From Kiloniella spongiae (GTDB taxonomy: Bacteria > Pseudomonadota > Alphaproteobacteria > Kiloniellales > Kiloniellaceae), in NCBI RefSeq assembly GCF_001026905.1, contig NZ_LAQL01000003.1, positions 310,001 through 374,000 on the forward strand: a stretch of 64,000 nucleotides of DNA. Reading direction: 5' to 3'. Under the pieces are notes generated by a model. It had not been told where the DNA came from. It made no database searches and saw only the letters and a list, made by a program, of their open reading frames with translations. Position numbers and translations under genes: made by a program. Positions 26,133 through 34,637 of this stretch are shown here, piece by piece. Position 1 is the first letter of the stretch. Each line of letters begins with the position of its first letter.

Positions 26133-28100
26133 ATGAGTAAGGCGGAACAGGCACCTGCCGTGAAAAAAACTAGCGTAACGAACGGCTTTCTGGCACTTAG
26201 CCGGAGCAAGCTGACGACAAGAATTGCGATTACCATTTTTATGAGCATTCTGATCGTTGAAGCAGTTATTCTGGTTCCTTCCTATAATAATTTTAAACGT
26301 GATCTCCTCGCCCGTTTGGCTGACACAGGACAAACGGCGGTTATTACCGGTTTTCAGAATCACGTGCGATCCATTCTGGGAACAGGTGGTGCTGAACAGG
26401 AAAATCCCCTGATCACGGGTGAGAAAATTTCCCGAATTACGCGTTTCAAAGGCGGCACTCTTTATGATGAAGGTGGTGAAAAGATTGGTTCATTCGGTGA
26501 AATACCGGAATTGAGCTTAACCGATTATATGCAAAATCAGGAAAGGGCCCGCTTGAACAGTGATGAAACCCGCTATGATACAGTGTGGTTACCGCAAGAA
26601 ACCGGATTACCGTTTGTTGTGATAAGCCGTCTGGATGCGAGCTGGATAGCGGCTGAGCTGACTGCCTTTACGTGGCGTATAATCGGATTGGTTCTTCTTC
26701 TTTCTATATCAATATCTGTTGTAGCCCTTGTTTTCCTTGGTCGTATGGTTCTTAACCCGCTTTTGGAATTACGAAGCCATCTTGTCAGGGCGCAAGAAGA
26801 TCCGGGGAATACGGATCGTGTTGCGATGTCAGGATCCCAGATTAAAAATGAATTCGGGGAAATGGTTACGGCTCTGAATGTTCTTCTGTCTCGGGTTTCT
26901 GATCTTCGCGTGGCAGAACGGGCAATGAACGAACAGCGCTTTACCGATTTTGCCAACTCGGCATCGGACTGGTTTTGGGAAACGGATCAGGATTTAAACA
27001 TTACGATGGTGTCTGATGGTTTTCCGGATATTCCAGGTGTTTCAACCAAAGACATGGTTGGAAAAAACTGGACCGCGCTGAAACATGACCGTATCCGTGT
27101 TGAAAACCTCGATGACTATCTGGTGGTTATGACCCAACAAGGCTGTTTCCGCGATATGGAATTTAGCTATATCTGCAAGGAAGATCGCCAACACTATCAA
27201 TCGCTTTCCGCAAACCCGTACTATAACAATGACGGCAGCTTTGCCGGCTATCGAGGGACAGGACGTGATATATCGATAAGTTATATTGCTGAAAAGAAGT
27301 TGCGTGAAGCCAAGATGCAGGCCGAAAAAGCACAGATTGTTGCGGAAGAAGCTAACAAAGCAAAATCGCAATTTCTAACGAATATGAGCCATGAGTTACG
27401 TACCCCTTTGAATGCGATCAATGGATTTTCCGAAGTAATCATTCAGACGGCTCTGCAAAAGGATGAGGATAAACACTACGCTGATTTTGCGCAGGATATT
27501 TACCAGTCCGGTAATCGGCTCTTGGAAATCCTGAACGATATCCTGGATCTTTCGCGCATAGAAGCCGATGCGATGGAATTAAGTGAAGATGCTTTTGATG
27601 TGAAATCCCTGATTACGTTCTGTAACAAGGAAATGACGGGTACCTTTGAAAAAGAGGTCCGAAAGAAAGATATCAGGTTTATACCTGCGGATCTGCAAGA
27701 TGATATTTACTTAAATGCTGATGCAAAAAAACTTAAACAGGTTCTACGCAACCTTTTGTCCAATGCAGTGAAATTCAACAAAGAAGGCGGAGAGATGCAA
27801 TTTAGTATTCTTGAAGAAGAGACAGGAGATATCTGTTTTGAAGTTAGGGATACAGGGATTGGTATTGCTGAAAAAGATTTATCCGGAGTATTAAAGCCCT
27901 TTCAGCAAGCCAATGGACAGATCACACGCAGCCACGAAGGAACAGGTTTGGGTCTTGCGATTTCAGCCGCTTTGATCGATTTGCACGAGGGGGGCTTCAT
28001 CATCGAAAGTCAATTGGGTGAGGGAACAACTGTAAAGTTCAGCCTCCCTGTAACCTGCCGAATAAAAATCGAAGATGGCCAGATGGTTGCCTATGCCTAA
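26133..28100 (+). CDS. PAS-domain sensor histidine kinase
   Basis: A 655-residue inner-membrane kinase. Transmembrane helices at about 29-48 and 180-200 flank a short periplasmic domain; then HAMP (LNPLLELRSHLVRAQED), a PAS domain at about 270-385 (SDWFWETDQDLNI through GYRGTGRDIS), and a coiled coil. The HisKA box SQFLTNMSHELRTPLNA has its His at 420, and the ATPase carries LRNLLSNAVKF, DTGIGIA and GTGLGL. There is no receiver domain and no adjacent response regulator. Its stop overlaps the convergent azlD stop by 4 bp. Confidence 0.9.
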   Translation: MSKAEQAPAVKKTSVTNGFLALSRSKLTTRIAITIFMSILIVEAVILVPSYNNFKRDLLARLADTGQTAVITGFQNHVRSILGTGGAEQENPLITGEKISRITRFKGGTLYDEGGEKIGSFGEIPELSLTDYMQNQERARLNSDETRYDTVWLPQETGLPFVVISRLDASWIAAELTAFTWRIIGLVLLLSISISVVALVFLGRMVLNPLLELRSHLVRAQEDPGNTDRVAMSGSQIKNEFGEMVTALNVLLSRVSDLRVAERAMNEQRFTDFANSASDWFWETDQDLNITMVSDGFPDIPGVSTKDMVGKNWTALKHDRIRVENLDDYLVVMTQQGCFRDMEFSYICKEDRQHYQSLSANPYYNNDGSFAGYRGTGRDISISYIAEKKLREAKMQAEKAQIVAEEANKAKSQFLTNMSHELRTPLNAINGFSEVIIQTALQKDEDKHYADFAQDIYQSGNRLLEILNDILDLSRIEADAMELSEDAFDVKSLITFCNKEMTGTFEKEVRKKDIRFIPADLQDDIYLNADAKKLKQVLRNLLSNAVKFNKEGGEMQFSILEEETGDICFEVRDTGIGIAEKDLSGVLKPFQQANGQITRSHEGTGLGLAISAALIDLHEGGFIIESQLGEGTTVKFSLPVTCRIKIEDGQMVAYA

Positions 28101-28396
28101 ATCAGGACACCCCGTAACACTATTAGACAGACGATACCTGACAGGACGCTAAGCACCAGTGAATATCGCAGGGCGATGAGGCCCGCGAGAGCAATGGCAA
28201 TAGCTTCGGCAGGACCGTTGATAACCATTGATGGTGCAACCAGTGCGGCCAAAACAGCAGTAGGTACGGCCTCTAGTGCGGCTTCAAGACGGTGATGTGT
28301 GGTACCAAAGCGTGAAAGGACCAAGTGACCACCTGTTCGGGTCGCATAGGTAGCAAGGGCACAGGCCAGGATTAAGAAAATCGTAGTATCATGCAT
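28097..28396 (-). CDS. azlD: AzlD family branched-chain amino-acid exporter small subunit
   Basis: A 99-residue membrane protein with about four hydrophobic segments (FLILACALATYATRTGGH, AVPTAVLAALVAP, IALAGLIALRYS). This is the length and pattern of AzlD/YgaH, the small partner of AzlC in branched-chain amino-acid (and analogue) export. Its start overlaps the azlC stop by 8 bp, so the two are translationally coupled. Confidence 0.88.
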   Translation of the reverse strand: MHDTTIFLILACALATYATRTGGHLVLSRFGTTHHRLEAALEAVPTAVLAALVAPSMVINGPAEAIAIALAGLIALRYSLVLSVLSGIVCLIVLRGVLI

Positions 28397-29207
28397 TTGC
28401 TGTTTCCTCTTCCATCTTGTGTTTAACTGGTTTGCTTAACGCTGCTGCGGTTATTAATCCGGCGATGCCGCCAAGAGTAATATGCCAGGGGCTTCCGATC
28501 GTGAACCATGCAAGTAATGAGACACTTGCACTAATGGCAAGAACGGGGACGAAGTTCGGGCGTTTGTGAAAGCCTGCGACAAGGCCTGTAAAATAAAGGG
28601 GCAAGATGAAATCCAGCCCATAGGTTGCGGGTGAGTCAATCAGCGAACCAAACAGTGCGCCAACGCAATTGGCCGCGATCCATGTGGAATAAATCATCGC
28701 TGCATAGGCAAAATAATAAGCAGGTCTAAGGCCCGATTTTGCGGCGCGAGATTCAGAAGAGGCAAATTGGGGATCAACCAGCAGGAAAAAAGCCAATGCC
28801 TTTTGAAGCGTTGAAAAAGCCCCCATTGTTCGCCCGATTGATGCCGAGTAGAGTACGTGTCTGAAATTTACGGCGAAGACCGCTAGAACAATGGACCAGA
28901 CGGGCACATTTTGACCCATCAGATCTATCATGACGTATTGACTGGCCGCGGCATAGATTGACAACGAGGTCAGCATAGTTTCCCCAAAACTCAATCCGCT
29001 TTCAATGGCGACCGCACCAAAAACGGCGGCAAAGGGAACAATGGCAAACAGAATGGGAGAGACATCTTTGATGCCATCCTTTATGTCCGATGCCATGCTT
29101 ATTTCAAGGTGTGTTTCTGATTTTTTTTCTGGTTTCTTTTCTGGGTTTGTTTCCTGTGTTTCATCGGGGGGAACCATGACCTCTGACGCATATGTTTTAT
29201 CACTCAT
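28389..29207 (-). CDS. azlC: AzlC family branched-chain amino-acid exporter large subunit
   Basis: A 272-residue membrane protein with an unusually long, charged N-terminal tail (repeated EKKPEKKSE) before the first helix. The core has SPILFAIVPFAAVFGAVAIESGL and SIYAAASQYVMIDLMG, typical of AzlC. The ATG at 29207 behind GAGGAAG is preferred to a more upstream start at 29225. It pairs with azlD and is divergent from an XRE-cupin regulator, the usual control gene for this exporter type. Confidence 0.9.
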   Translation of the reverse strand: MSDKTYASEVMVPPDETQETNPEKKPEKKSETHLEISMASDIKDGIKDVSPILFAIVPFAAVFGAVAIESGLSFGETMLTSLSIYAAASQYVMIDLMGQNVPVWSIVLAVFAVNFRHVLYSASIGRTMGAFSTLQKALAFFLLVDPQFASSESRAAKSGLRPAYYFAYAAMIYSTWIAANCVGALFGSLIDSPATYGLDFILPLYFTGLVAGFHKRPNFVPVLAISASVSLLAWFTIGSPWHITLGGIAGLITAAALSKPVKHKMEEETANA

Positions 29208-29338
29208 ATGACTTCCTCTTAACAAAAGCCAAATTCACTGATCAAAGTTTATTGGCCTGATTTATTGTAACTGTTCTCGCGCTTGATCACGGATGCTCCA
29301 AATAGCTTGGTCGGGATAAAGGTCGAAAACCTTGACTT

Positions 29339-29380
29339 TTGTTCGTTAAACAAGAATATTGTTCTGTATAATGAACAATA
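29339..29380. promoter_or_regulatory. operator-like inverted repeats between azlCD and the XRE-cupin gene
   Basis: TATTGTTC-N8-GAACAATA (29357-29380) is a perfect 8-bp inverted repeat whose spacer contains TATAAT (29367-29372). A second dyad TTGTT-N5-AACAA lies at 29339-29353, and GGAACAAAA recurs closer to the regulator gene. The most likely ligand is the adjacent XRE-cupin regulator acting on itself and azlCD. Confidence 0.6.
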
Positions 29381-29448
29381 ATATGTCGTTCGTCAAATAG
29401 AACGTTTGTTTTTTATACGGAACAAAATTGAGGGAGCAAAGGTAAAGC

Positions 29449-29997
29449 ATGACCCCGGTATCTCTAATTGCGCAGGCGATACAACGAGAACGTACACGTG
29501 CCAAGATGAGCTTGTCTGCCTTGGCTTCTCAGGCGGGTGTTGCTAAATCAACCCTGTCTCAGCTGGAAGGAGGGCAAGGAAATCCCAGCCTTGAAACTCT
29601 ATGGGCTATCGCTTCTGCGTTGAATATACCGCTGAGCTTTCTGTTCGAGACACCAAAATCAGATTTCAGAATTATCAGGGCCGATGAAGAAGATCAATTG
29701 TCGTCTGATCTATCCGGGCTTTCTTCTACCTTGTTGGCCGATTGCCCCAAATCTTGCCGACGGGATTTTTATCGGGTTTATCTTAAAAGCGGATCGGTAA
29801 GAGAGGCTGCGGCCCATACACAAAGCACAGTAGAACATGCCTTTATCTGCCGTGGAAAGGTCCGCCTTGGCCCCGAGGACAATTTACAGGAACTGTCCGA
29901 AGGCGATTATTTCCGCTATCCTGCGGATGTAAAGCACTCCTACGAAGCCCTGTCAGATAAGGCAATGCTCGTCCTGATTATGGAAAACCCGGGGTGA
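29449..29997 (+). CDS. XRE family regulator with cupin domain
   Basis: A 182-residue regulator: an HTH_XRE domain at residues about 7-62 (TRAKMSLSALASQAGVAKSTLSQLEGGQGNPSLETL) and a C-terminal cupin at about 105-180 (HTQSTVEHAFICRGKVRLG, LSEGDYFRYPADVKHSYEA). The cupin would bind a small ligand, probably an amino acid. The histidines in STVEHAF and VKHSYEA could hold a metal. The divergent azlCD and the inverted repeats between them argue for control of amino-acid export. Start ATG with AAAGG upstream. Confidence 0.88.
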   Translation: MTPVSLIAQAIQRERTRAKMSLSALASQAGVAKSTLSQLEGGQGNPSLETLWAIASALNIPLSFLFETPKSDFRIIRADEEDQLSSDLSGLSSTLLADCPKSCRRDFYRVYLKSGSVREAAAHTQSTVEHAFICRGKVRLGPEDNLQELSEGDYFRYPADVKHSYEALSDKAMLVLIMENPG

Positions 29998-30002
29998 AGT
30001 AT

Positions 30003-30773
30003 TTATTGTTTTACGCACTCTGGAATAAACTTGATTAAAGTAGGTTCTGGGTCTTGTTGAATCTGATTTTTCAAAAATGCATTAAAGGCATCCTTGAGAA
30101 AAAGATCCAAAAAAGGAAGTGTGTTCCCAACACACTTCTCAATACGATATCTAGCTAAAACAGTCGGAGGCATTATCTCGTTTCGAGTGGTTGGCCCAAC
30201 TAACTTAGACACGAACACTAAATGCTTTGGTATATTATTCCTGAATTTATCAGTTTCAGCTTTTGCCAAATCAGGCTTAACTGCGAATAATCTATCGTAA
30301 CCATAAGCCATTTCTCCGAACTCTTTAGCATTTATCACATAAGTGCCAAGCACTTCTGACGGTCCTTGTGGAAACTTTTGATGCCATGCCTCAGCAAGAG
30401 TCCGTGCCTGTGTGATATTCAAGATGATGTGTCGCTGCTTTTCACGTTGAGTGACTTGTATGAGAGGCAAGATGATGCCTTTGTGACTATCACTAACTTT
30501 AATTAAAGTAGGCCTGGGTAAAGAAATCTCTTTTGGGGACAGCCCGACAGAACGAACACTGTTATAGATTGTCAAATAATACTGTCTTAAGAGTTTATAA
30601 CGTTCATCGTTTCGATATCTTTCATAGAAGCTCTCTAGTGTATTATATTCAAGGTCAGGATAGCCTATTTGATCTACATCTCTAGCTTGTGCATAGCCAG
30701 AAAGAAGAAACGAAGATGTAAAAAGCACCCACAAAAACAACCATAATTTTATACGCTTACGTACGTTAATCAT
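30003..30773 (-). CDS. exported protein of unknown function
   Basis: A 256-residue protein with a clear signal peptide (LWLFLWVLFTSSFLLSGYAQA, cleaved near residue 31). The mature part is mixed alpha/beta with basic stretches and ends in ECVKQ; a second Cys is in IEKCVGN. It has the AAGAGAC ribosome site. No family recognised. It is the last gene of a minus-strand run from 32832 with a 21-bp gap, likely one operon, which also contains a second exported unknown, a histidine phosphatase and an EF-Tu domain III-like protein. Confidence 0.6.
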   Translation of the reverse strand: MINVRKRIKLWLFLWVLFTSSFLLSGYAQARDVDQIGYPDLEYNTLESFYERYRNDERYKLLRQYYLTIYNSVRSVGLSPKEISLPRPTLIKVSDSHKGIILPLIQVTQREKQRHIILNITQARTLAEAWHQKFPQGPSEVLGTYVINAKEFGEMAYGYDRLFAVKPDLAKAETDKFRNNIPKHLVFVSKLVGPTTRNEIMPPTVLARYRIEKCVGNTLPFLDLFLKDAFNAFLKNQIQQDPEPTLIKFIPECVKQ

Positions 30774-30794
30774 TTAAGTCTCTTAATTCTGTGC

Positions 30795-31109
30795 TCAATC
30801 ATTAACCTTGGTTACAACGCCCGACCCGGTAACACGGGATGCCTCCTGGATAAAGAAATGGCGCCCTTCTGTTATTTCAGGTGCATGATCGTGTTTAACG
30901 CAATAGAAATCCATATTCACAAGATATGTCTTTCCCGGTTTATATTCGGTGTACCCTTCTAGAGAATGCACTTTGCATCCGTTAATGCCACAACTGAGAC
31001 TTACATGTTGCCAAGCCCCTGATGCCAAAGGAGCATCTTTCCCTTCATGATATCCGCGTCCTCCTTCTGATGCCGTTAAGAATTTAATTTTTGCATCAAA
31101 ATTAAGCAT
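30795..31109 (-). CDS. free-standing EF-Tu domain III-like beta-barrel protein
   Basis: A 104-residue protein resembling the C-terminal (tRNA- and EF-Ts-contacting) barrel of elongation factor Tu. DAKIKFLTASEGGR matches the domain's opening strand and EGGR turn, YKPGKTYLVNMDF matches the MPGDNVxMxVEL region, and GRHFFIQEASRVTGSGVV matches GLRFAIREGGRTVGAGVV. GTPase domains are absent. The ATG at 31109 lies 8 bp inside the upstream phosphatase gene, so translation is coupled. It carries a CGINGC pair and FYC, absent from EF-Tu. Function unknown. A longer start at 31181 would overlap the phosphatase by 80 bp and is less likely. Confidence 0.6.
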   Translation of the reverse strand: MLNFDAKIKFLTASEGGRGYHEGKDAPLASGAWQHVSLSCGINGCKVHSLEGYTEYKPGKTYLVNMDFYCVKHDHAPEITEGRHFFIQEASRVTGSGVVTKVND

Positions 31110-31755
31110 AGGTTTTTTCTCGAAGTGTGTCATGCACGTCAAGATGGGGTGTTGCCCCAAATTGATGCAGATGTAATTCATTGTTACGAAATGAAAATTT
31201 GTGCATAGATGTGTGAGATACGTTTAAGAATATTTTGCTTTTTGCCTCGATATCTAAATTCAAAGCGACGGCAGTTAGTGTAGAAATGACGCCTGTTGAT
31301 GTTACTATTAAAGCACTGTCAGATTGTTCGGCTATTTCTTTTAGGGCTTCCAATATACGAGTACGAAAATCGACATAAGATTCTACATTGCTGCTGATAC
31401 TATTATTTTTCCACTTTGTGAGTAAAACGGGAATATAAGCTTGGAAGGCAATATCAGTGTCGGGTTTGACTAAGCCATGTTTGTCTTCCAGATGTTTGGC
31501 GATCCCGAAAAAATCAAATTCGTTCAATCTTTTATCGATATGGTGGGGAATACTAGATAATGCCAGTGATTTTGCTGTCTCAATTTGCCTGTTCATAGTG
31601 CCTGAGATGATGCGATCAAATTGGTGGGATTGGCTTATAAAGTATCCTAAACATCTGGCTTGGGCATATCCCAGTTCACTTAGCGCATCATAGCTCTTTT
31701 CATCCCTCGCACTGGAGTGAGCCTGTCCGTGCCTGATCAATGTTAATTCTGTCAT
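31102..31755 (-). CDS. histidine phosphatase superfamily protein
   Basis: A 217-residue phosphoglycerate-mutase-like protein. The catalytic RHG motif is in LTLIRHGQAHSSA at the N-terminus (His about 9). A second Arg is in SGTMNRQIETAKSLA, Glu in LNEFDFFG, and the late-domain histidine is probably in NVSHTSMHKF rather than the common GH motif. Phosphatases of this fold act on sugar phosphates, nucleotides or phosphohistidine; no substrate can be named. It starts 3 bp after the stop of an exported unknown and overlaps the next gene by 8 bp, showing a tight operon. Confidence 0.82.
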   Translation of the reverse strand: MTELTLIRHGQAHSSARDEKSYDALSELGYAQARCLGYFISQSHQFDRIISGTMNRQIETAKSLALSSIPHHIDKRLNEFDFFGIAKHLEDKHGLVKPDTDIAFQAYIPVLLTKWKNNSISSNVESYVDFRTRILEALKEIAEQSDSALIVTSTGVISTLTAVALNLDIEAKSKIFLNVSHTSMHKFSFRNNELHLHQFGATPHLDVHDTLREKTYA

Positions 31756-31758
31756 GGT

Positions 31759-32832
31759 TTAATGTTCTAGCGCGGTAAGTTTATCTGCTAAACAACTACT
31801 GGCGGCACGAATATCTTCCGGTGATGTTGGTTGATGGTGTGAGTTATAAAGAACATTACCTTCTAGATCTTTATATATTCTGCGTTGTAGGATGTAGCGT
31901 AATAAAGTGTTTCTTGAGCGTTTACTCTTTAAATACGTATTTTGCGAAATAACAGATTCTAAAGGTGTATCATGGCCCGCAATGACATCGTAACTGCTGA
32001 TTAATTGATTCGCCATAATCGTACAAGATTTGTATTGGGATGGACATTCTGCACGACATAGAGATTTAATAGGTCTGAAAACTGGGGTTGCCATTGTCCA
32101 GTTTTTTAACTCTTTTGCTTGTTTTTGTTTAATAAAAGGTGAAACAAAATATCCGTGATATATAGCTTTCCTTAGTTGTTCAAAACGTTGGTCTTTTGTT
32201 TTGTACGGCACGCTCATTAAAGCAAGTGGGTTTCCTCTTTTGAGTTCTTGTTTGGCTTCGTTTATATATTTCTTATCAGACGTCAAAACTGCTGATTGCC
32301 AGATTAAGTGTCGTCTTTCGTAAGATACGAGATTATCATTTGCCAGAGATATTATTTCTTTTGTTGTACCATATCCTGGCATACGTGAGATCGCTTTTGA
32401 GGCGGCTTCATGTTCGCCAATATTTATTAATTCTCTGATAGTGCTTTCTTGTACAAGTGGCTCTTGAATTTTTCGCATGGTTATTGCGAATGAATTGCCT
32501 TTTTCAGCCTCTACTCTTTCCCACGAAGTTCCGGATAAGCCTTTTTCTGATCGCATCAGAGATCTTTGTTCTTTACGATTTAAAGACTTGAAGTATTTTG
32601 AAATGCTTTGAACCTGTATGCGCTCTATCCCTGATAGTGTTAATCGTGCTGCGACATTTCCGTTTTTTGCCAGTTCAGCGAGAAGTGGAAGAGAGGTTTT
32701 ATCATCATCATCCAGCCAAGCCTTGATGGCCTCTTTAAATTGGGGAGCATTGGCTCCGTCAAGCTCCACGGCATGTGCGGAGTTTTTGGCGATTGAGGCG
32801 AGAATAAAGAGAGCGATAAGAAGTTTTTTCAT
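31759..32832 (-). CDS. exported protein of unknown function, possibly helical-repeat
   Basis: A 357-residue protein with a signal peptide (KLLIALFILASIAKNSAHA). The beginning of the mature part (FKEAIKAWLDDDDKTSLPLLAELAKNGNVAARLTL) looks like one Sel1/TPR-type helical pair; the rest is helical and Lys/Arg rich, with a CRAECPSQYKSC cysteine cluster near residue 260 that may form disulfides. No assigned family. It leads a four-gene minus-strand operon, 3 bp before the histidine phosphatase. Confidence 0.6.
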   Translation of the reverse strand: MKKLLIALFILASIAKNSAHAVELDGANAPQFKEAIKAWLDDDDKTSLPLLAELAKNGNVAARLTLSGIERIQVQSISKYFKSLNRKEQRSLMRSEKGLSGTSWERVEAEKGNSFAITMRKIQEPLVQESTIRELINIGEHEAASKAISRMPGYGTTKEIISLANDNLVSYERRHLIWQSAVLTSDKKYINEAKQELKRGNPLALMSVPYKTKDQRFEQLRKAIYHGYFVSPFIKQKQAKELKNWTMATPVFRPIKSLCRAECPSQYKSCTIMANQLISSYDVIAGHDTPLESVISQNTYLKSKRSRNTLLRYILQRRIYKDLEGNVLYNSHHQPTSPEDIRAASSCLADKLTALEH

Positions 32833-32941
32833 AGATTTAATGGCTCAATATCTAAGTTCTAGGCTATCTGTAGTTTAGGTGGATAATTTGATTTTCACAA
32901 ATAAACAAACTTCACTTCAGAATTCTGTTTCATAATGAAAT

Positions 32942-33379
32942 TCAACCCTTTGACTGTGTCTTGTTTTCGACAATTCTGCGCATCAGGTCAAGTAACTGTG
33001 TTTGTTCGTCAGGACTTAGGACTTCGAGAAATGAACGGTTAACTCTCATAGCTGCGTCGATTGCATCTTTTTGAATTGCCTTTGCTTTTTCAGTAGCGAC
33101 AATTGCTTTCGCTCTTTTATCGCTGGGCATTGGTCTGCGTTCGATTAATCCGTCACGTTCCATTCTGGTGATCGTATTCGCCATTGTTGCCTGTTCTACA
33201 TCTAATCTTTCGACAAGATCTTTCTGGGTCAGGTCATCTGCTTTCCACACTTCCAGCAAAGTCATGAATTGAGCAGGGGCAATTCCCAGCGGAGCGATTT
33301 CATCTCGCAACCCCTGAAAGAACAGTCTCGTCATATGATTGGTCAAGTAACCCGCTGATTTCATTTTCCAATTTGTCAT
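32942..33379 (-). CDS. MarR family transcriptional regulator
   Basis: A 145-residue MarR protein: helices around FQGLRDEIAPLGIAPAQFMTLLEVW, the recognition region LTQKDLVERLDVEQATMANTI and the wing MERDGLIERRPMPSDKRAK. It is divergent from a three-gene operon beginning at 33456; two palindromes in between (33399-33438) are its likely operators, so it probably represses both itself and that operon. Ligand unknown; the target genes suggest an aromatic, quinone-like or oxidant signal. Confidence 0.88.
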   Translation of the reverse strand: MTNWKMKSAGYLTNHMTRLFFQGLRDEIAPLGIAPAQFMTLLEVWKADDLTQKDLVERLDVEQATMANTITRMERDGLIERRPMPSDKRAKAIVATEKAKAIQKDAIDAAMRVNRSFLEVLSPDEQTQLLDLMRRIVENKTQSKG

Positions 33380-33398
33380 AATGAATCTTTATACTTGA

Positions 33399-33438
33399 AT
33401 AGCATGCTATGTAGTGTTACATAAACATAGTACGCTAT
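33399..33438. promoter_or_regulatory. two MarR operator-like palindromes
   Basis: ATAGCATGCTAT at 33399-33410 is a perfect 12-bp palindrome; ATAGTACGCTAT at 33427-33438 is a near copy. Their centres are 28 bp apart, between marR and the divergent operon, the second ending 17 bp before the first ATG. The pair is well placed for repression in both directions. Confidence 0.65.
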
Positions 33439-33455
33439 ATAAATTGGAGAAGCAA

Positions 33456-33827
33456 ATGACTGCAAAATTCAAAGAACTCGACAATATCGTCACCCTTGCT
33501 GATCAGATGGGATCAGAAGAAGGACCGATTGTACTCATTAATGTGTTCACCGTTGATCCTGCGGATGAGAGCGCTTTGTTAAAGGCATGGTCTTATGATG
33601 CAGATTTTATGAAAGATCAGCCTGGGTATATCTCTACACAAATGCACAAGGGGATCGCCGGTAGCTCGACCTTTGTAAATTATGCGATTTGGAAAGACGT
33701 TGAGAGTTTCAGAAATGCCTTTACCCAGCCTGAATTCCAAAGACGTATCGCAGAGTATCCGGCCAGCGCAGTTGCTGCGCCCCATCTATTCAAAAAAATC
33801 GCGGTTGGCGGTCATTGTGTTGCCTGA
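33456..33827 (+). CDS. antibiotic biosynthesis monooxygenase (ABM)-domain protein
   Basis: A 123-residue cytosolic protein with a dimeric ferredoxin-like ABM domain: IVLINVFTVDPADESALLKAW, ADFMKDQPGYISTQMHKGI, FVNYAIWKDVESFRNAF. Such domains occur in quinol monooxygenases, haem-degrading enzymes and many proteins without known reaction. The ATG at 33456 follows GGAGAAG. It is the first gene of an operon with the EF-hand/ABM fusion and cytochrome b561, opposite marR. Its ABM region aligns by eye with the C-terminal half of the next gene, so the two are paralogues. Confidence 0.8.
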   Translation: MTAKFKELDNIVTLADQMGSEEGPIVLINVFTVDPADESALLKAWSYDADFMKDQPGYISTQMHKGIAGSSTFVNYAIWKDVESFRNAFTQPEFQRRIAEYPASAVAAPHLFKKIAVGGHCVA

Positions 33828-33855
33828 TTATCCTTAAAGAAAAGAGGAAAAGGTT

Positions 33856-34626
33856 ATGAGAACTCTATTTTTAGTCAGTATTATTTTTGCCAGCTTTGTT
33901 TCTACATCTGCTTTTGCTGTTGATAAGGAGCTAGAGGATTTAAATCAAACAACGTTTGATTCTGTCGACGCAAATCATGATGGCAGGGCTTCCTTACGAG
34001 AAATTGAGCTTTTTCAAGATATTGTCATGCTGTCTATGGATAGTAACGATGATGGTGTCGTTACTCTTAAAGAGTATCTTGTCTGGGATATGGGATGGGA
34101 CGAGTTAGCGAAAAGCCGAAATAAACTCGTTGAATATCAAACTGCCCGGGAAAGTATATTTAAAACCTGGGATCGTAACAATGATGGGGCGTTGTCTCTG
34201 GAAGAACAAAAGCTTTCTCCAGAGCGTGACTTTCATGTTGGACAGCAAGATCTGGCAAAGCCCCTTAACCTAAAACAGTTTATGTCCCGTTTGCGTATTA
34301 TTCTCGCAATGAATGAGACGGTTACAGAGGATGAACACGTTACACTGATTAACGCATTCATCGTGCCAGTTGGCAAAGAAGCCGAAGCTGTAAAGTTTTG
34401 GGACAAAGCGGCTGATTTCATGCGCGGTCAACCGGGGTATGTTTCCACGGCGTTGCATCAATCAATCCTTCCTGATGCCAAATATATGCTTATTAACGTG
34501 GCACAATGGGAGAGTGTTGACGCATTCAAAGCAGCCAGCAAGGCACTGGGTACCGAAAGTGGAATTAAGCCACTGGAAGGCCTTGTTCCTAATCCTTCGC
34601 TCTACAAAGTAATCCGTGCCGATTAA
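33856..34626 (+). CDS. exported EF-hand/ABM-domain fusion protein
   Basis: A 256-residue protein: a signal peptide (residues 1-21, FLVSIIFASFVSTSAFA), three canonical EF-hand loops at D38-E49 (DANHDGRASLRE), D62-E73 (DSNDDGVVTLKE) and D106-E117 (DRNNDGALSLEE), then an ABM domain at about 160-255 (TLINAFIVPVGKEAEAVKFW, ADFMRGQPGYVSTALHQ). Each loop keeps the calcium-ligand positions 1, 3, 5 and 12. It is inferred to be a periplasmic calcium-responsive member of the ABM family. The ABM half is a paralogue of the preceding gene, 28 bp upstream; cytochrome b561 follows after 11 bp. Confidence 0.82.
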   Translation: MRTLFLVSIIFASFVSTSAFAVDKELEDLNQTTFDSVDANHDGRASLREIELFQDIVMLSMDSNDDGVVTLKEYLVWDMGWDELAKSRNKLVEYQTARESIFKTWDRNNDGALSLEEQKLSPERDFHVGQQDLAKPLNLKQFMSRLRIILAMNETVTEDEHVTLINAFIVPVGKEAEAVKFWDKAADFMRGQPGYVSTALHQSILPDAKYMLINVAQWESVDAFKAASKALGTESGIKPLEGLVPNPSLYKVIRAD

Positions 34627-34637
34627 GGAGAGAGAGT

